Part shown: piece after piece, positions 8,055 through 16,024 of the stretch | How positions within the stretch are numbered: the stretch's first letter is position 1 | Layout: each line of letters begins with the position of its first letter | Source: Serinibacter arcticus | GTDB taxonomy: Bacteria; Actinomycetota; Actinomycetes; Actinomycetales; Beutenbergiaceae | Reading direction: 5' to 3' | DNA: 64,000 bases | NCBI RefSeq assembly: GCF_003121705.1 | Contig: NZ_PYHR01000002.1 | Location: forward strand, 62,001-126,000 | Program-made: the position numbers and the translations under genes | Notes under the pieces: model-generated | Database searches by the model: none | Told to the model about the DNA's origin: nothing | What the model saw: the letters and a program-made list of their open reading frames with translations, nothing else

Positions 8055-10379
8055 GTGAGCACGTCCGGTCCGAAGCCGCCCCACCACCCGCCGCCCGTGG
8101 TCGACGGCATCGTGCAGCTCAACCCGCTGGACCGGCGTGTGTCCAAGGTCATCTCCGCCCGACCCGCGAAGGCGCTGGAGAAGATAGGTATCCACACCGT
8201 CAGGGATCTGCTCGGCCACTACCCCCGCCGGTACAGCGATCCGGGCCGGCTCACCGACCTGAGCGACCTCGTGGTGGGGGAGCCGGTCGTCCTCGTGGTC
8301 GACATCGCCTCGTTCACCTCGCGTCGCACCCAGAAGGGCGGGTACCTCATCACCGTCGAGGTGACCGACGGCGTGCGGCGCCTCCCGACCGTCTTCTTCC
8401 CGCGGCACCGCGGGAGCGTGCAGTACTACGAGCGGATCCTGCGGGTCGGTCAGCGCGTCACGGTCGAGGGCACCATCGGGCTCAACCGCGGCGTCCGCCA
8501 GATCACGCACCCCGACATCGAGGGCATCGACGAGGAGATGAGCGAGGAGGAGATCGCCGAGCGCGCCTCCCGACCTCGCCCCGTCTACCCCCTGACCGGG
8601 TCCCTCAACCAGAAGCAGCTGCGCGCCGTCATCCGAGCCCAGCTCCTGACGCTCGACGACCGGTTCCTCGCCGACCCCGTGCCGGCCGAGGTCAGGGCCG
8701 AGCACGGGCTCCTCTCGCACGCCGAGGCGATCCGGCTGCTCCACGACCCCGAGACGGCCGAGGACCACGGACGTGCGCGGGAGGCGCTGCGGTTCGAGGA
8801 GGCCTTCGTGCTCCAGTCGGCGATGGCGCGCCGTCGGGCCGAGGCGGCCGCCGTCCCGGCCACCGCGCGGCCGCCGCGGTCGGGCGGCATCGCCGACGCC
8901 TTCGACGCGCGGCTCCCGTTCGAGCTCACCCCGGGGCAGCGCGAGGTGGGGGACACGATCGCCGCCGAGATCGCCGGCACCGTGCCCATGCAGCGGCTGC
9001 TCCAGGGCGAGGTCGGTTCCGGCAAGACGGTGGTGGCGCTGCGCGCCATGCTGCAGGTGGTCGACGGCGGAGGTCAGGCCGCGCTGCTGGCCCCCACCGA
9101 GGTGCTCGCGGCCCAGCACGAACGCTCGATCCGCGCGCTGCTGGGCGAGCTCGGCGAGGCCGGCATGCTCGGCGGCGCCGACGCCGCCACGCGGGTCGTC
9201 CTCCTCACGGGGTCGCAGACGGCGGCCCAACGACGCCGCGCGCTCGGGGAGGCCGCCGGCGGCAGCGCCGGCATCGTCATCGGCACCCACGCGCTGCTGC
9301 AGGAGCACGTGCAGTTCGCCGATCTCGGGCTGGTCGTGGTGGACGAGCAGCACCGGTTCGGGGTCGAGCAGCGCGACGCGCTCCGCGCCAAGGGCCGTGC
9401 AGCCCCGCACCTGCTCGTGATGACGGCGACGCCGATCCCGCGCACCGTCGCCATGACGATCTTCGGCGACCTCGAGATCTCCACCCTGCGCGACCTTCCC
9501 TCGGGCCGCGCCGAGGTGACGACGGTGGTCGTCCCGGCCGAGAACGAGGCCTGGATGGCGCGGACCTGGGCCCGGGTGGCCGAGGAGGTGCGGCAGGGGC
9601 GTCGCGCGTTCGTGGTCTGCCCGCGGATCAGCGCGACGCAGGTCGAGCCGGGGACGCCGCCGCTGGTGCTCCTGCCCGAGGGAGCGGGGGCGGACGACGT
9701 CGAGGACCTGTTCGTCGCCGCGGCGGCAGCGGCCGAGGCGGACGCACCGGCGCCCGCGCCGCGCGAGCTCGCCGCCGTCGAGGACGTGCTCGAGGAGCTC
9801 CGTGGCAACCCCGACCTCGCCGGGATCACGATCGAGGCCCTCCACGGCAGGCTCGCGGCCGAGGAGAAGGAGGCCGCCATGGCGGCCTTCTCCTCGGGGG
9901 AGACGGGTGTGCTCGTGGCCACGACCGTCATCGAGGTGGGCGTCGACGTCCCGGAGGCGAGCGCGATGGTGGTGCTCGACGCCGACCGGTTCGGCCTGTC
10001 CCAGCTCCACCAGCTCCGCGGCCGCATCGGCCGGGGCAGCCTGCCGGGGATCTGCCTCGCGGTGACTGCCGCGACGCCGCTGTCCGCCGCCGGCGAGCGC
10101 CTCGCCGTCTTCGCCTCGACCCGCGACGGGTTCGTGCTGGCCGAGGCCGACCTCGGACAGCGCCGGGAGGGCGACGTCCTGGGGGCGGCCCAGTCCGGCG
10201 GGTCCAGCTCGCTGCGGCTCCTGCGGGTGGTGTCCGACGCCGACGTGATCGAGCAGGCGCGGGGGTCGGCGCGCGCCGTCGTCGAGCAGGATCCTGACCT
10301 GGCCGCCCACCCGGCCCTCGCCGAGGCGATCGCCCGGGCGCTCGACCCGGAGGCCGAGGAGTTCCTCGAGCGGAGCTGA
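8055..10379 (+). CDS. recG: ATP-dependent DNA helicase RecG
   Basis: RecG remodels stalled replication forks and Holliday junctions. The 774-residue protein has an N-terminal wedge/OB region (IGIHTVRDLLGHYPRRYSD), Walker A GEVGSGKT near residue 319, the DEQH box VVDEQHRFG near 430, TATPIPRT (motif III), and the C-terminal helicase motifs HGRLAAEEK and QLRGRIGRG. The GTG at 8055 was chosen because TACGCT lies 6 nt before it (leaderless) and upstream codons are not family-like. Two acidic/alanine-rich inserts (AAAAAAEADAPAPAP at about 560) are longer than in E. coli RecG. Confidence 0.96.
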   Translation: MSTSGPKPPHHPPPVVDGIVQLNPLDRRVSKVISARPAKALEKIGIHTVRDLLGHYPRRYSDPGRLTDLSDLVVGEPVVLVVDIASFTSRRTQKGGYLITVEVTDGVRRLPTVFFPRHRGSVQYYERILRVGQRVTVEGTIGLNRGVRQITHPDIEGIDEEMSEEEIAERASRPRPVYPLTGSLNQKQLRAVIRAQLLTLDDRFLADPVPAEVRAEHGLLSHAEAIRLLHDPETAEDHGRAREALRFEEAFVLQSAMARRRAEAAAVPATARPPRSGGIADAFDARLPFELTPGQREVGDTIAAEIAGTVPMQRLLQGEVGSGKTVVALRAMLQVVDGGGQAALLAPTEVLAAQHERSIRALLGELGEAGMLGGADAATRVVLLTGSQTAAQRRRALGEAAGGSAGIVIGTHALLQEHVQFADLGLVVVDEQHRFGVEQRDALRAKGRAAPHLLVMTATPIPRTVAMTIFGDLEISTLRDLPSGRAEVTTVVVPAENEAWMARTWARVAEEVRQGRRAFVVCPRISATQVEPGTPPLVLLPEGAGADDVEDLFVAAAAAAEADAPAPAPRELAAVEDVLEELRGNPDLAGITIEALHGRLAAEEKEAAMAAFSSGETGVLVATTVIEVGVDVPEASAMVVLDADRFGLSQLHQLRGRIGRGSLPGICLAVTAATPLSAAGERLAVFASTRDGFVLAEADLGQRREGDVLGAAQSGGSSSLRLLRVVSDADVIEQARGSARAVVEQDPDLAAHPALAEAIARALDPEAEEFLERS

Positions 10380-10388
10380 GCCGTCTGG

Positions 10389-10496
10389 GCAGAAGCCCCT
10401 CGCGGGTGGTGCGCAAGCCCCTCGCCGATGTGCGCAAGCCCCTCGCCGATGTGCGCAAGCCCCTCGCGGGTGGTGCGCAAGCCCCTCGCGGACGGG
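10389..10496 (+). repeat. Five tandem copies of a 21-22 bp repeat
   Basis: The unit GCGCAAGCCCCTCGCcgatgt is repeated head-to-tail at 10389-10410, 10411-10431, 10432-10452, 10453-10474 and 10475-10496. The first 15 bases are nearly constant (unit 1 begins GCAGAAG); the last 6-7 alternate between cgatgt and gggtggt. The array fills the gap between recG and the ABC ATPase and ends just before the TAGGCT -10 box at 10512-10517. There are no unique spacers, so it is not CRISPR. Confidence 0.9.
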
Positions 10497-10524
10497 GGAC
10501 GGGGGCCGCCGTAGGCTGGCCCCC

Positions 10525-11232
10525 GTGCCTCCCGCCTCCCGCGCCGTGCCCGCCGTGCGCGCCACGTCCCTGCTCGTCGGCTACGGGGAGTCCGCTGACT
10601 CCGCCGTCTGCCCGCCCGTGACGATCGACGTCGCCGCCGGCCGCGCCCTCGCCATCGTCGGTGCCAACGGCACCGGGAAGTCGACGCTGCTGCGCGCGAT
10701 CGTCGGCCTCCTCGCGCCCGTCGGCGGGAAGATCGAGGTCCTCGGCCGCGAGGTCGACGAGCGCGAGGCCCACTTCCGCGCCGCCGTCAGCACCGTCATG
10801 GACGAGGACGCCAGCTTCCCCTCGCTCACCGTCCGCGAGCACCTCCTGCTCCTGGCCCGCGGCCACGGCGTCGCGCAGGCCAGCGCCCTGGTCACCGAGC
10901 TCATCGCCGAGTTCGGTCTCACCGAGCGGGCCAGGGCGATGCCGACGGCCCTGTCCTCGGGGCAGCGCCGACGGATGCTCCTGGCCTCGGCCTTCGTGCG
11001 CCCGCGCCGACTGCTCGTGCTCGACGAGCCCGAGCAGCGCCTGGACGCCGGCATGCGCGACCGCCTCGCCCAGCGGCTGATCGCCGAGCGGGCCGACGGC
11101 GTCACGGTCGTCATGGCCACGCACGACCCCGCGCTCGTGGCGACGGTCGCCACCGAGGCCCTCCTCATCTCCGAGCAGTCCGCCCGCCGGACCTCGCCGA
11201 AGGACGCCGTCGCCGCCATCGAGGCGCTGTGA
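10525..11232 (+). CDS. ABC transporter ATP-binding protein
   Basis: This 235-residue ATPase has Walker A GANGTGKST, signature LSSGQRRRMLL, Walker B LLVLDEP, and the H-loop MATHD. It overlaps the following membrane protein by 4 bp, so the two should form an exporter. The substrate is unknown. The GTG start follows TAGGCT by 7 nt (leaderless), directly after the tandem-repeat array. The signature loop is SSGQ rather than the usual SGGQ, a common variant. Confidence 0.9.
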   Translation: MPPASRAVPAVRATSLLVGYGESADSAVCPPVTIDVAAGRALAIVGANGTGKSTLLRAIVGLLAPVGGKIEVLGREVDEREAHFRAAVSTVMDEDASFPSLTVREHLLLLARGHGVAQASALVTELIAEFGLTERARAMPTALSSGQRRRMLLASAFVRPRRLLVLDEPEQRLDAGMRDRLAQRLIAERADGVTVVMATHDPALVATVATEALLISEQSARRTSPKDAVAAIEAL

Positions 11233-12758
11233 GCACCGACGCCCGGCCCGACGGCGTCGAGCCGCCCCGGCTCGACCTCGCGGCCGTCCCGTCCGGCGCC
11301 GAGCTCCGCTCGCTGACCCGAGCGGCCCGTCGCGGCCACGGCGGCGCGCCGGTCTCGCAGCTCGTCGGCGACATCTACACCTACTTCTTCACGTTCGTGG
11401 TCACGGTGGCGATCGCCATCAGCTCCGCCCACGTGCTCGGGGCCGACTTCTCCAGCGCCTCCGGCACCGCGACCCTCGACGGACGCTGGCTCTGGGTCGT
11501 CGCCTCGCTCGCCGTCCTCGGGCTGATGCTGGGGCTGCTGGCCCGGCTCGGACCGATCGGTGTCGGCGGCCCCGGGGCCCTGTGGTGGCTCCCGACGCCG
11601 GTGGACCGGCTCTCCCTCCTGCGCCCGACGGCGGTCGGCTGGGTCGCCGTGACGGCGTTCGCGGGTGCGCTGGCCGCCGGCGGCATCGGCTCGCTCACGC
11701 ACGCCGACGCCCCGACGCTGCTGTGGGCGATCCCCGCGGGGGCGGGGCTCGGGGCGGCGCTCGCCTCCGCCGTCGCCCTCACCCAGACCGTCCGCTCGAC
11801 GCGCGCGGGCGTGCGACGCCTGGCGCTCGCCGGCGACCTCATCGTCGCCCTCGCCGTCGCGCTGTGGATCGGCGTGGCCGTCGCGGGTGTCGCGGCGATC
11901 ACGCTGCCGGCCGTGGCCCTCGCCGTCGTCGGGCTCGCCCTCGGCGTCGCCGTCACCGTCATCCTGCTGCGCCGGCTCGAGCAGATCCCCGGGGCGGCCC
12001 TGCGCGACCGCGGCGCCCGCACGGGGATGGCGTCGTCCGCCGTCATGACGCTGGACTTCCGCGAGCTCGGGCGCGTGCTCACCGACCCGGGCAAGGACCA
12101 GCGCCGTCGGATCAGCTCGCTGGCGTGGGTCAGGGGAGCCGCCAGCGCGATGGTCACCGCCGACGCGCTGCTGCTCGTGCGCGCACCGCGCCAGCTGGTG
12201 GTGCTCGTCGCGAGCCTCGGCCTGCCGGTCGCGGTCGCGGGCTCCGGCGCCTCGGACGTGCTGGCGGCGCTCGCGTTCGTCGTCGGCGTCTACCTCGCGG
12301 CGAACGCCGTCTCGGTCGGCGCGCGCGAGGCCGAGCACGCCCCGGCGCTCGACCGCGTGCTCGGGGTCTCCGCCCGTGCCGCCCGGCTGATCCGGCACGT
12401 CGTCCCGACCGTCGCGTGCCTGGTGTGGTCGGTCGCGGCGATCGCCTTCCTGCGCGACCTGGACACCGCGTGGATCGCGCTCCTGGTGATCTTCGCGCCC
12501 GCCATCGCCGCCGCCTCGATCAAGGCCGCCTACCGCAACCCGCCGAACTGGGGCGCGCCGCTCGTCGTCTCGCCGATGGGCGCCTACCCGCCCGGGGTCG
12601 TCAACTCGCTGGCGACCGGACCGATCCTCGCCGTCATCGCCTGCCTGCCGGTCGCCGTCGCCCTGTTCGTCGGACCGCTGCCGATCCTGGGGCTCGCCCA
12701 GGTCCTCATCACCGGCATCCTCGTGCTGGTCGCGAGCCACACCAAGCGTCGCAAGTAG
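11229..12758 (+). CDS. Multi-span membrane protein, probable permease partner (DUF6297-like)
   Basis: This 509-residue protein has about 12 hydrophobic segments, from YTYFFTFVVTVAIAISSAHVLG to LAQVLITGILVLVASH, after a short cytoplasmic N-terminus. Its overlap with the ATPase gene and its size fit an ABC-2-type permease. I place it tentatively in the actinobacterial DUF6297 group, which is typically found beside an ABC ATPase; that is memory of genomic context, not a search. The Arg-rich loop LTDPGKDQRRRISSLAW lies mid-protein, as a cytoplasmic coupling loop might. Confidence 0.7.
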   Translation: MSTDARPDGVEPPRLDLAAVPSGAELRSLTRAARRGHGGAPVSQLVGDIYTYFFTFVVTVAIAISSAHVLGADFSSASGTATLDGRWLWVVASLAVLGLMLGLLARLGPIGVGGPGALWWLPTPVDRLSLLRPTAVGWVAVTAFAGALAAGGIGSLTHADAPTLLWAIPAGAGLGAALASAVALTQTVRSTRAGVRRLALAGDLIVALAVALWIGVAVAGVAAITLPAVALAVVGLALGVAVTVILLRRLEQIPGAALRDRGARTGMASSAVMTLDFRELGRVLTDPGKDQRRRISSLAWVRGAASAMVTADALLLVRAPRQLVVLVASLGLPVAVAGSGASDVLAALAFVVGVYLAANAVSVGAREAEHAPALDRVLGVSARAARLIRHVVPTVACLVWSVAAIAFLRDLDTAWIALLVIFAPAIAAASIKAAYRNPPNWGAPLVVSPMGAYPPGVVNSLATGPILAVIACLPVAVALFVGPLPILGLAQVLITGILVLVASHTKRRK

Positions 12759-12767
12759 GCTCACCGG

Positions 12768-13349
12768 GTGGCACGGATCATCGCTGGCTCGCACGGCGGG
12801 CGCACCATCGCCGTCCCGGCCAAGGGCACCCGGCCGACCACGGACCGCGTCCGCGAGGCGCTGTTCGGACGGCTCGACCACCACGACCTGCTCGACGGCG
12901 CGCACGTGCTCGACCTGTACGCGGGCTCGGGGGCGCTCGGCCTCGAGGCGGCCAGTCGCGGCGCCGAGCGCGTCGTCCTGGTCGAGGCGGCCCGCACGGC
13001 GGCCCAGGTCTGCCGCGACAACGTGGCCTCGCTCGGGCTGCGCGACGTCGTGACGGTGGTCGACCGGAAGGCCGAGTCCTACCTCGCCCACCCCGCCGCC
13101 CCGTCGGCGCCGTTCACCCTCGCGTTCGTCGACCCGCCCTACGACCTGGGGGAGAGCGAGCTCGCGGCCGTCCTCGAGGCCCTGGTCGACCATCTCTCCT
13201 CCGACGACGCCGTCGTCGTGGTCGAGCGGTCCTCGCGGAGCCCCGAGCCCGTGCTGCCGCCGGGCCTGGCCCTGTGGGAGACCCGGAAGTACGGCGAGAC
13301 GGCGCTGCACCTGCTCGAGGTCCCCGCCCACGACCACCCGCAGGCATAG
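12768..13349 (+). CDS. rsmD: 16S rRNA (guanine(966)-N2)-methyltransferase
   Basis: RsmD methylates G966 of 16S rRNA. The 193-residue protein begins MARIIAGSHGGRTIAVP and contains TRPTTDRVREALF, the SAM-binding loop LDLYAGSGALGLEA, and the catalytic DPPY motif, all typical. TAGGCT lies 6 nt before the GTG (leaderless). It is followed 9 nt later by coaD, the usual pairing. Confidence 0.95.
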   Translation: MARIIAGSHGGRTIAVPAKGTRPTTDRVREALFGRLDHHDLLDGAHVLDLYAGSGALGLEAASRGAERVVLVEAARTAAQVCRDNVASLGLRDVVTVVDRKAESYLAHPAAPSAPFTLAFVDPPYDLGESELAAVLEALVDHLSSDDAVVVVERSSRSPEPVLPPGLALWETRKYGETALHLLEVPAHDHPQA

Positions 13350-13358
13350 GCTGACCGG

Positions 13359-13847
13359 GTGCGTACCGCCGTCGTCCCGGGCAGCTTCGACCCGGTCACC
13401 CTGGGTCACGTCGACATCGTGCGACGCGCCCTGACGATCGCCGACGAGGTGGTCGTCGCCGTCGGCCGCAACGCCGGCAAGCAGCCGCTCCTGACCGCAG
13501 ACGAGCGCCGCGACGCGTTCGCCGCCGCCGTGGCACACCTGGACGGCGTCCGGGTCGAGATCATGCCGGGCCTGCTGGTCGACTTCTGCCGCGAGGTCGG
13601 CGCCGCGATCGTGGTCAAGGGCCTGCGCGGCGGGGGAGACCTCGACGCCGAGGCCCCGATGGCCGCGATGAACCGCCACCTGTCCGGCGTCGAGACGGTC
13701 TTCCTCGTCGGCTCCGGCCACCTCAACCACATCTCGAGCTCGATGGTGCGCGACGTCGCACGCTACGGCGGACCGATCGACGACCTCGTTCCACCGGGCA
13801 CGGGTGACCTGGTGCGGGCACGACTTCACCCTGGAGGATCCTCATGA
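13359..13847 (+). CDS. coaD: Phosphopantetheine adenylyltransferase
   Basis: CoaD makes dephospho-CoA from 4'-phosphopantetheine and ATP. The 162-residue protein carries the nucleotidyltransferase motif GSFDPVTLGH and the C-terminal ISSSMVRDVARYGG that closes over ATP. A second TAGGCT box sits 6 nt before its GTG, so coaD probably has its own leaderless promoter inside the rsmD-coaD pair. It overlaps the next gene by 4 bp. Confidence 0.96.
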   Translation: MRTAVVPGSFDPVTLGHVDIVRRALTIADEVVVAVGRNAGKQPLLTADERRDAFAAAVAHLDGVRVEIMPGLLVDFCREVGAAIVVKGLRGGGDLDAEAPMAAMNRHLSGVETVFLVGSGHLNHISSSMVRDVARYGGPIDDLVPPGTGDLVRARLHPGGSS

Positions 13848-14335
13848 GCAACGATTCCGACCGTTCCGCGCCGCTGCTGGCGATCCTCGACGACGTGGCG
13901 CTGGCGGTGCAGAGCGCCCGAGCGATGCCGATGAGCGCGTCCGTCATCGTCAACCGCGCCGAGGTGCTCGACCTCGTCGCGGCGGCCCGGGAGTCCGTGC
14001 CGGACCAGGTCGCGGCCGCCGACCAGATCGTCGCCGACGCCGAGTCCGTGCTCTCGCGCGCCAAGGACGAGGCGGCTCAGATCCTCGCCGACGCCCGGTC
14101 CGACGCCGAGACGGCCGTCTCGGAGCACGAGATCACCCAGGCGGCGCACGTCCGGGCCGCCGAGATCGTCGCGGCGGCTGAGGCGAAGGCCGAGGAGCTC
14201 GAGGCCGGCGCCGACCGCTACTGCGACTCGCGCCTGGCCCAGTTCGAGACGGACCTCGATGCCGTCAGGCAGCAGGTCCTCGCCGGTCGCGCCCGGCTGG
14301 CCGCGCGCCAGGGTGGGCGGCTCGGCGAGGACTGA
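13844..14335 (+). CDS. Coiled-coil protein, SepIVA/DivIVA-like by position
   Basis: The 163-residue protein is almost entirely alpha-helical, with Ala/Glu-rich heptads (ADAESVLSRAKDEAAQILAD; AAEIVAAAEAKAEELEA). It overlaps coaD by 4 bp and precedes the yceD-rpmF-rnc-mutM cluster. In mycobacteria this position is held by the DivIVA-like septation factor SepIVA (Rv2927c), so a division or wall-synthesis role is inferred from synteny and coiled-coil content only. It is shorter than the mycobacterial protein (about 245 aa by memory). An F0F1 b-subunit-like match would also be expected from the composition. Confidence 0.6.
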   Translation: MSNDSDRSAPLLAILDDVALAVQSARAMPMSASVIVNRAEVLDLVAAARESVPDQVAAADQIVADAESVLSRAKDEAAQILADARSDAETAVSEHEITQAAHVRAAEIVAAAEAKAEELEAGADRYCDSRLAQFETDLDAVRQQVLAGRARLAARQGGRLGED

Positions 14336-14432
14336 GGAGTTCCTCCACGCCCTCGCCCTGCGCTAGGATCGTCCGTTGGTCCTCGAGGCAGCTGCCCGTC
14401 GATCCCTCCCACCACCTGTCAGGAGCCGTTGC

Positions 14433-15008
14433 GTGCACTCACGCTCACCGCTGATCATCGGGACGCACGACCTCGCGCGTCGTCCCGGGGCGATGCGCAC
14501 CCTCGAGCTCGAGGTCCCGGCACCCGCCGATCTCGCGATCGAGGTCATCGGCGTGCCCGAGGGCGCCCCGGTCGAGCTGGACCTGCGGCTGGAGTCGGTT
14601 CTCGAGGGAGTCCTCGTGACCGCGAGCGCGCACGCCCCGCTCGTGGGGGAGTGCGTCCGCTGCCTCGGTGAGGTGACCGACACCGTCGACGTGTCCTTCT
14701 CCGAGCTCTACGCCTACCCGGGCGCGATCGAGAAGCACCCGGACGACGAGGAGGCGGAGTTCATCGCGGAGATGACCGGTGACGCCGTCGACCTGGAGCA
14801 GTCGCTCCGGGACGCCGTCGTGCTCGCGCTCCCGTTCCAGCCGTACTGCCGGCCCGACTGCGCCGGCCTCTGCGCCCAGTGCGGCAAGAACCTCAACGAG
14901 GATCCGCACGACCACGACCTGATCGACATCCGTTGGGCCTCCCTCAAGGAGTCCCTCGAGGCGGGCGACGACGACGGCGACGAGGCTCCGGCCTCACCCC
15001 CGGCCTGA
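14433..15008 (+). CDS. yceD: YceD/DUF177 family 23S rRNA accumulation protein
   Basis: The 191-residue protein has the family core: CVRCLGEVTDTVDVSFSELY, a long acidic middle, then CRPDCAGLCAQCGKNLNED with cysteines that may bind zinc. It lies directly before rpmF and rnc, as in most bacteria, and is thought to support 23S rRNA/ribosome assembly. The GTG at 14433 was chosen for its AGGAG at a 7-8 nt distance; TAGGAT at 14364-14369 would start the mRNA about 60 nt earlier. Confidence 0.88.
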   Translation: MHSRSPLIIGTHDLARRPGAMRTLELEVPAPADLAIEVIGVPEGAPVELDLRLESVLEGVLVTASAHAPLVGECVRCLGEVTDTVDVSFSELYAYPGAIEKHPDDEEAEFIAEMTGDAVDLEQSLRDAVVLALPFQPYCRPDCAGLCAQCGKNLNEDPHDHDLIDIRWASLKESLEAGDDDGDEAPASPPA

Positions 15009-15091
15009 CGGGTTCCACCCGGCAGGATCCGCACCCCCGATGCCGTAGACTCGTCTGCGGCTTTGACTCTGAGATGGAATGAGGAATTCCC

Positions 15092-15280
15092 GTGGCTGTT
15101 CCCAAGCGCAAGATGTCGCGCAGCAACACCCGTGCGCGCCGTTCGCAGTGGAAGGCGACTCCGGCGACGCTCAGCACCTGCCAGAAGTGCAAGGCCCCGC
15201 GCCTCTCGCACCAGGCGTGCCCGTCCTGCGGCGCCTACGGTGAGCGCACCTACGCCGAGGCGATCCGCTCCGACGCCTGA
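15092..15280 (+). CDS. rpmF: 50S ribosomal protein L32, zinc-ribbon form
   Basis: The 62-residue L32 begins [20 protein letters not shown] and has two CxxC pairs (CQKC and CPSC) that bind zinc. The GTG follows GAGGAA with good spacing. TAGACT at 15046-15051 may be a -10 box for an rpmF-rnc-mutM transcript. rnc begins 5 nt after its stop. Confidence 0.96.
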   Translation: MAVPKRKMSRSNTRARRSQWKATPATLSTCQKCKAPRLSHQACPSCGAYGERTYAEAIRSDA

Positions 15281-15285
15281 GCGTC

Positions 15286-16023
15286 ATGACGAGATCCTCT
15301 GCCCCCCGAGGGGGTCGATCAGCGCCTCAAGCCAGTCTTGAGGCGCTGATCGCGTCTCTCGGCGAGCAGATCGACCCCGAGCTCCTCGTGCTCGCGCTGA
15401 CCCACCGGTCGTTCGCGCACGAGGCCGGTGGTGTCCCCACGAACGAGCGGCTCGAGTTCCTCGGGGACTCGGTGCTCGGCGTCGTGGTGACGGAGTACCT
15501 CTTCACGAACCACCCCGACGTTCCCGAGGGCGACCTCGCGAAGATGCGCGCCGCCTGCGTGTCGCAGCGCGCGCTGGCCTCCGTCGCCGGCCCGCTCGGC
15601 CTCGGCTCCGTCCTGCTCCTGGGGCGCGGTGAGGCCAACTCCGGCGGCGGCGAGAAGGACTCGATCCTCTCCGACACCCTCGAGGCCGTCATCGGCGCGA
15701 CCTTCCTGTCCGTCGGTCTCGAGCGCACCCGCGTGATGGTGCTGCGGCTGCTGGCGGACCTGCTCGCCTCCGCCGCGCGTGCCGGCGCCGGCCTGGACTG
15801 GAAGACCAGCCTCCAGGAACGCTCCGCCTCGCTCGGACTCGGTGTGCCCGTCTACCAGGTCGAGCACACCGGCCCCGACCACGCCCGTGTCTTCACGGCC
15901 ACGGTCATGCTCTCCGGCGTCGAGCGCGGTCACGGCACCGGGACCGCCAAGAAGCACGCGGAGCAGGGAGCGGCCGAGATGGCGTTCGGCTCGCTCGCCG
16001 ACCCGGAGACCCTCGCGGACTGA
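15286..16023 (+). CDS. rnc: Ribonuclease III
   Basis: RNase III cuts double-stranded RNA in rRNA processing and mRNA decay. The 245-residue protein has the signature NERLEFLGDSVLG (catalytic E and D), DTLEAVIGATF with the second catalytic glutamate, and a C-terminal dsRNA-binding domain (DWKTSLQERSASLGLG to KKHAEQGAAEMA). Codons 11-22 form a perfect 16-bp hairpin (15316-15352), a plausible site for self-cleavage. It is coupled to rpmF upstream and is 1 nt from mutM. Confidence 0.97.
   Translation: MTRSSAPRGGRSAPQASLEALIASLGEQIDPELLVLALTHRSFAHEAGGVPTNERLEFLGDSVLGVVVTEYLFTNHPDVPEGDLAKMRAACVSQRALASVAGPLGLGSVLLLGRGEANSGGGEKDSILSDTLEAVIGATFLSVGLERTRVMVLRLLADLLASAARAGAGLDWKTSLQERSASLGLGVPVYQVEHTGPDHARVFTATVMLSGVERGHGTGTAKKHAEQGAAEMAFGSLADPETLAD
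15316..15352 (+). promoter_or_regulatory. Perfect 16-bp hairpin inside the rnc coding start
   Basis: CGATCAGCGCCTCAAG (15316-15331), loop CCAGT, CTTGAGGCGCTGATCG (15337-15352). It lies in the poorly conserved N-terminal codons of RNase III. S. coelicolor RNase III (AbsB) is reported to cleave its own operon transcripts at a hairpin; this one could serve the same autoregulation here. Confidence 0.7.
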
Positions 16024-16024
16024 C

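Noticed and set aside
10389-10496. CRISPR array
   Set aside because: Repeats are directly adjacent with no unique spacers and no cas genes nearby.
7323-13829. Two minus-strand open frames of about 1080 codons each
   Set aside because: They lie opposite recG, the ABC pair, rsmD and coaD, have Arg/Gly/His-rich low-complexity products, and arise from high GC at third positions.
14376-14432. TTG start for yceD 6 nt after TAGGAT
   Set aside because: The added residues are not family-like, and GTG 14433 has a well-spaced AGGAG.
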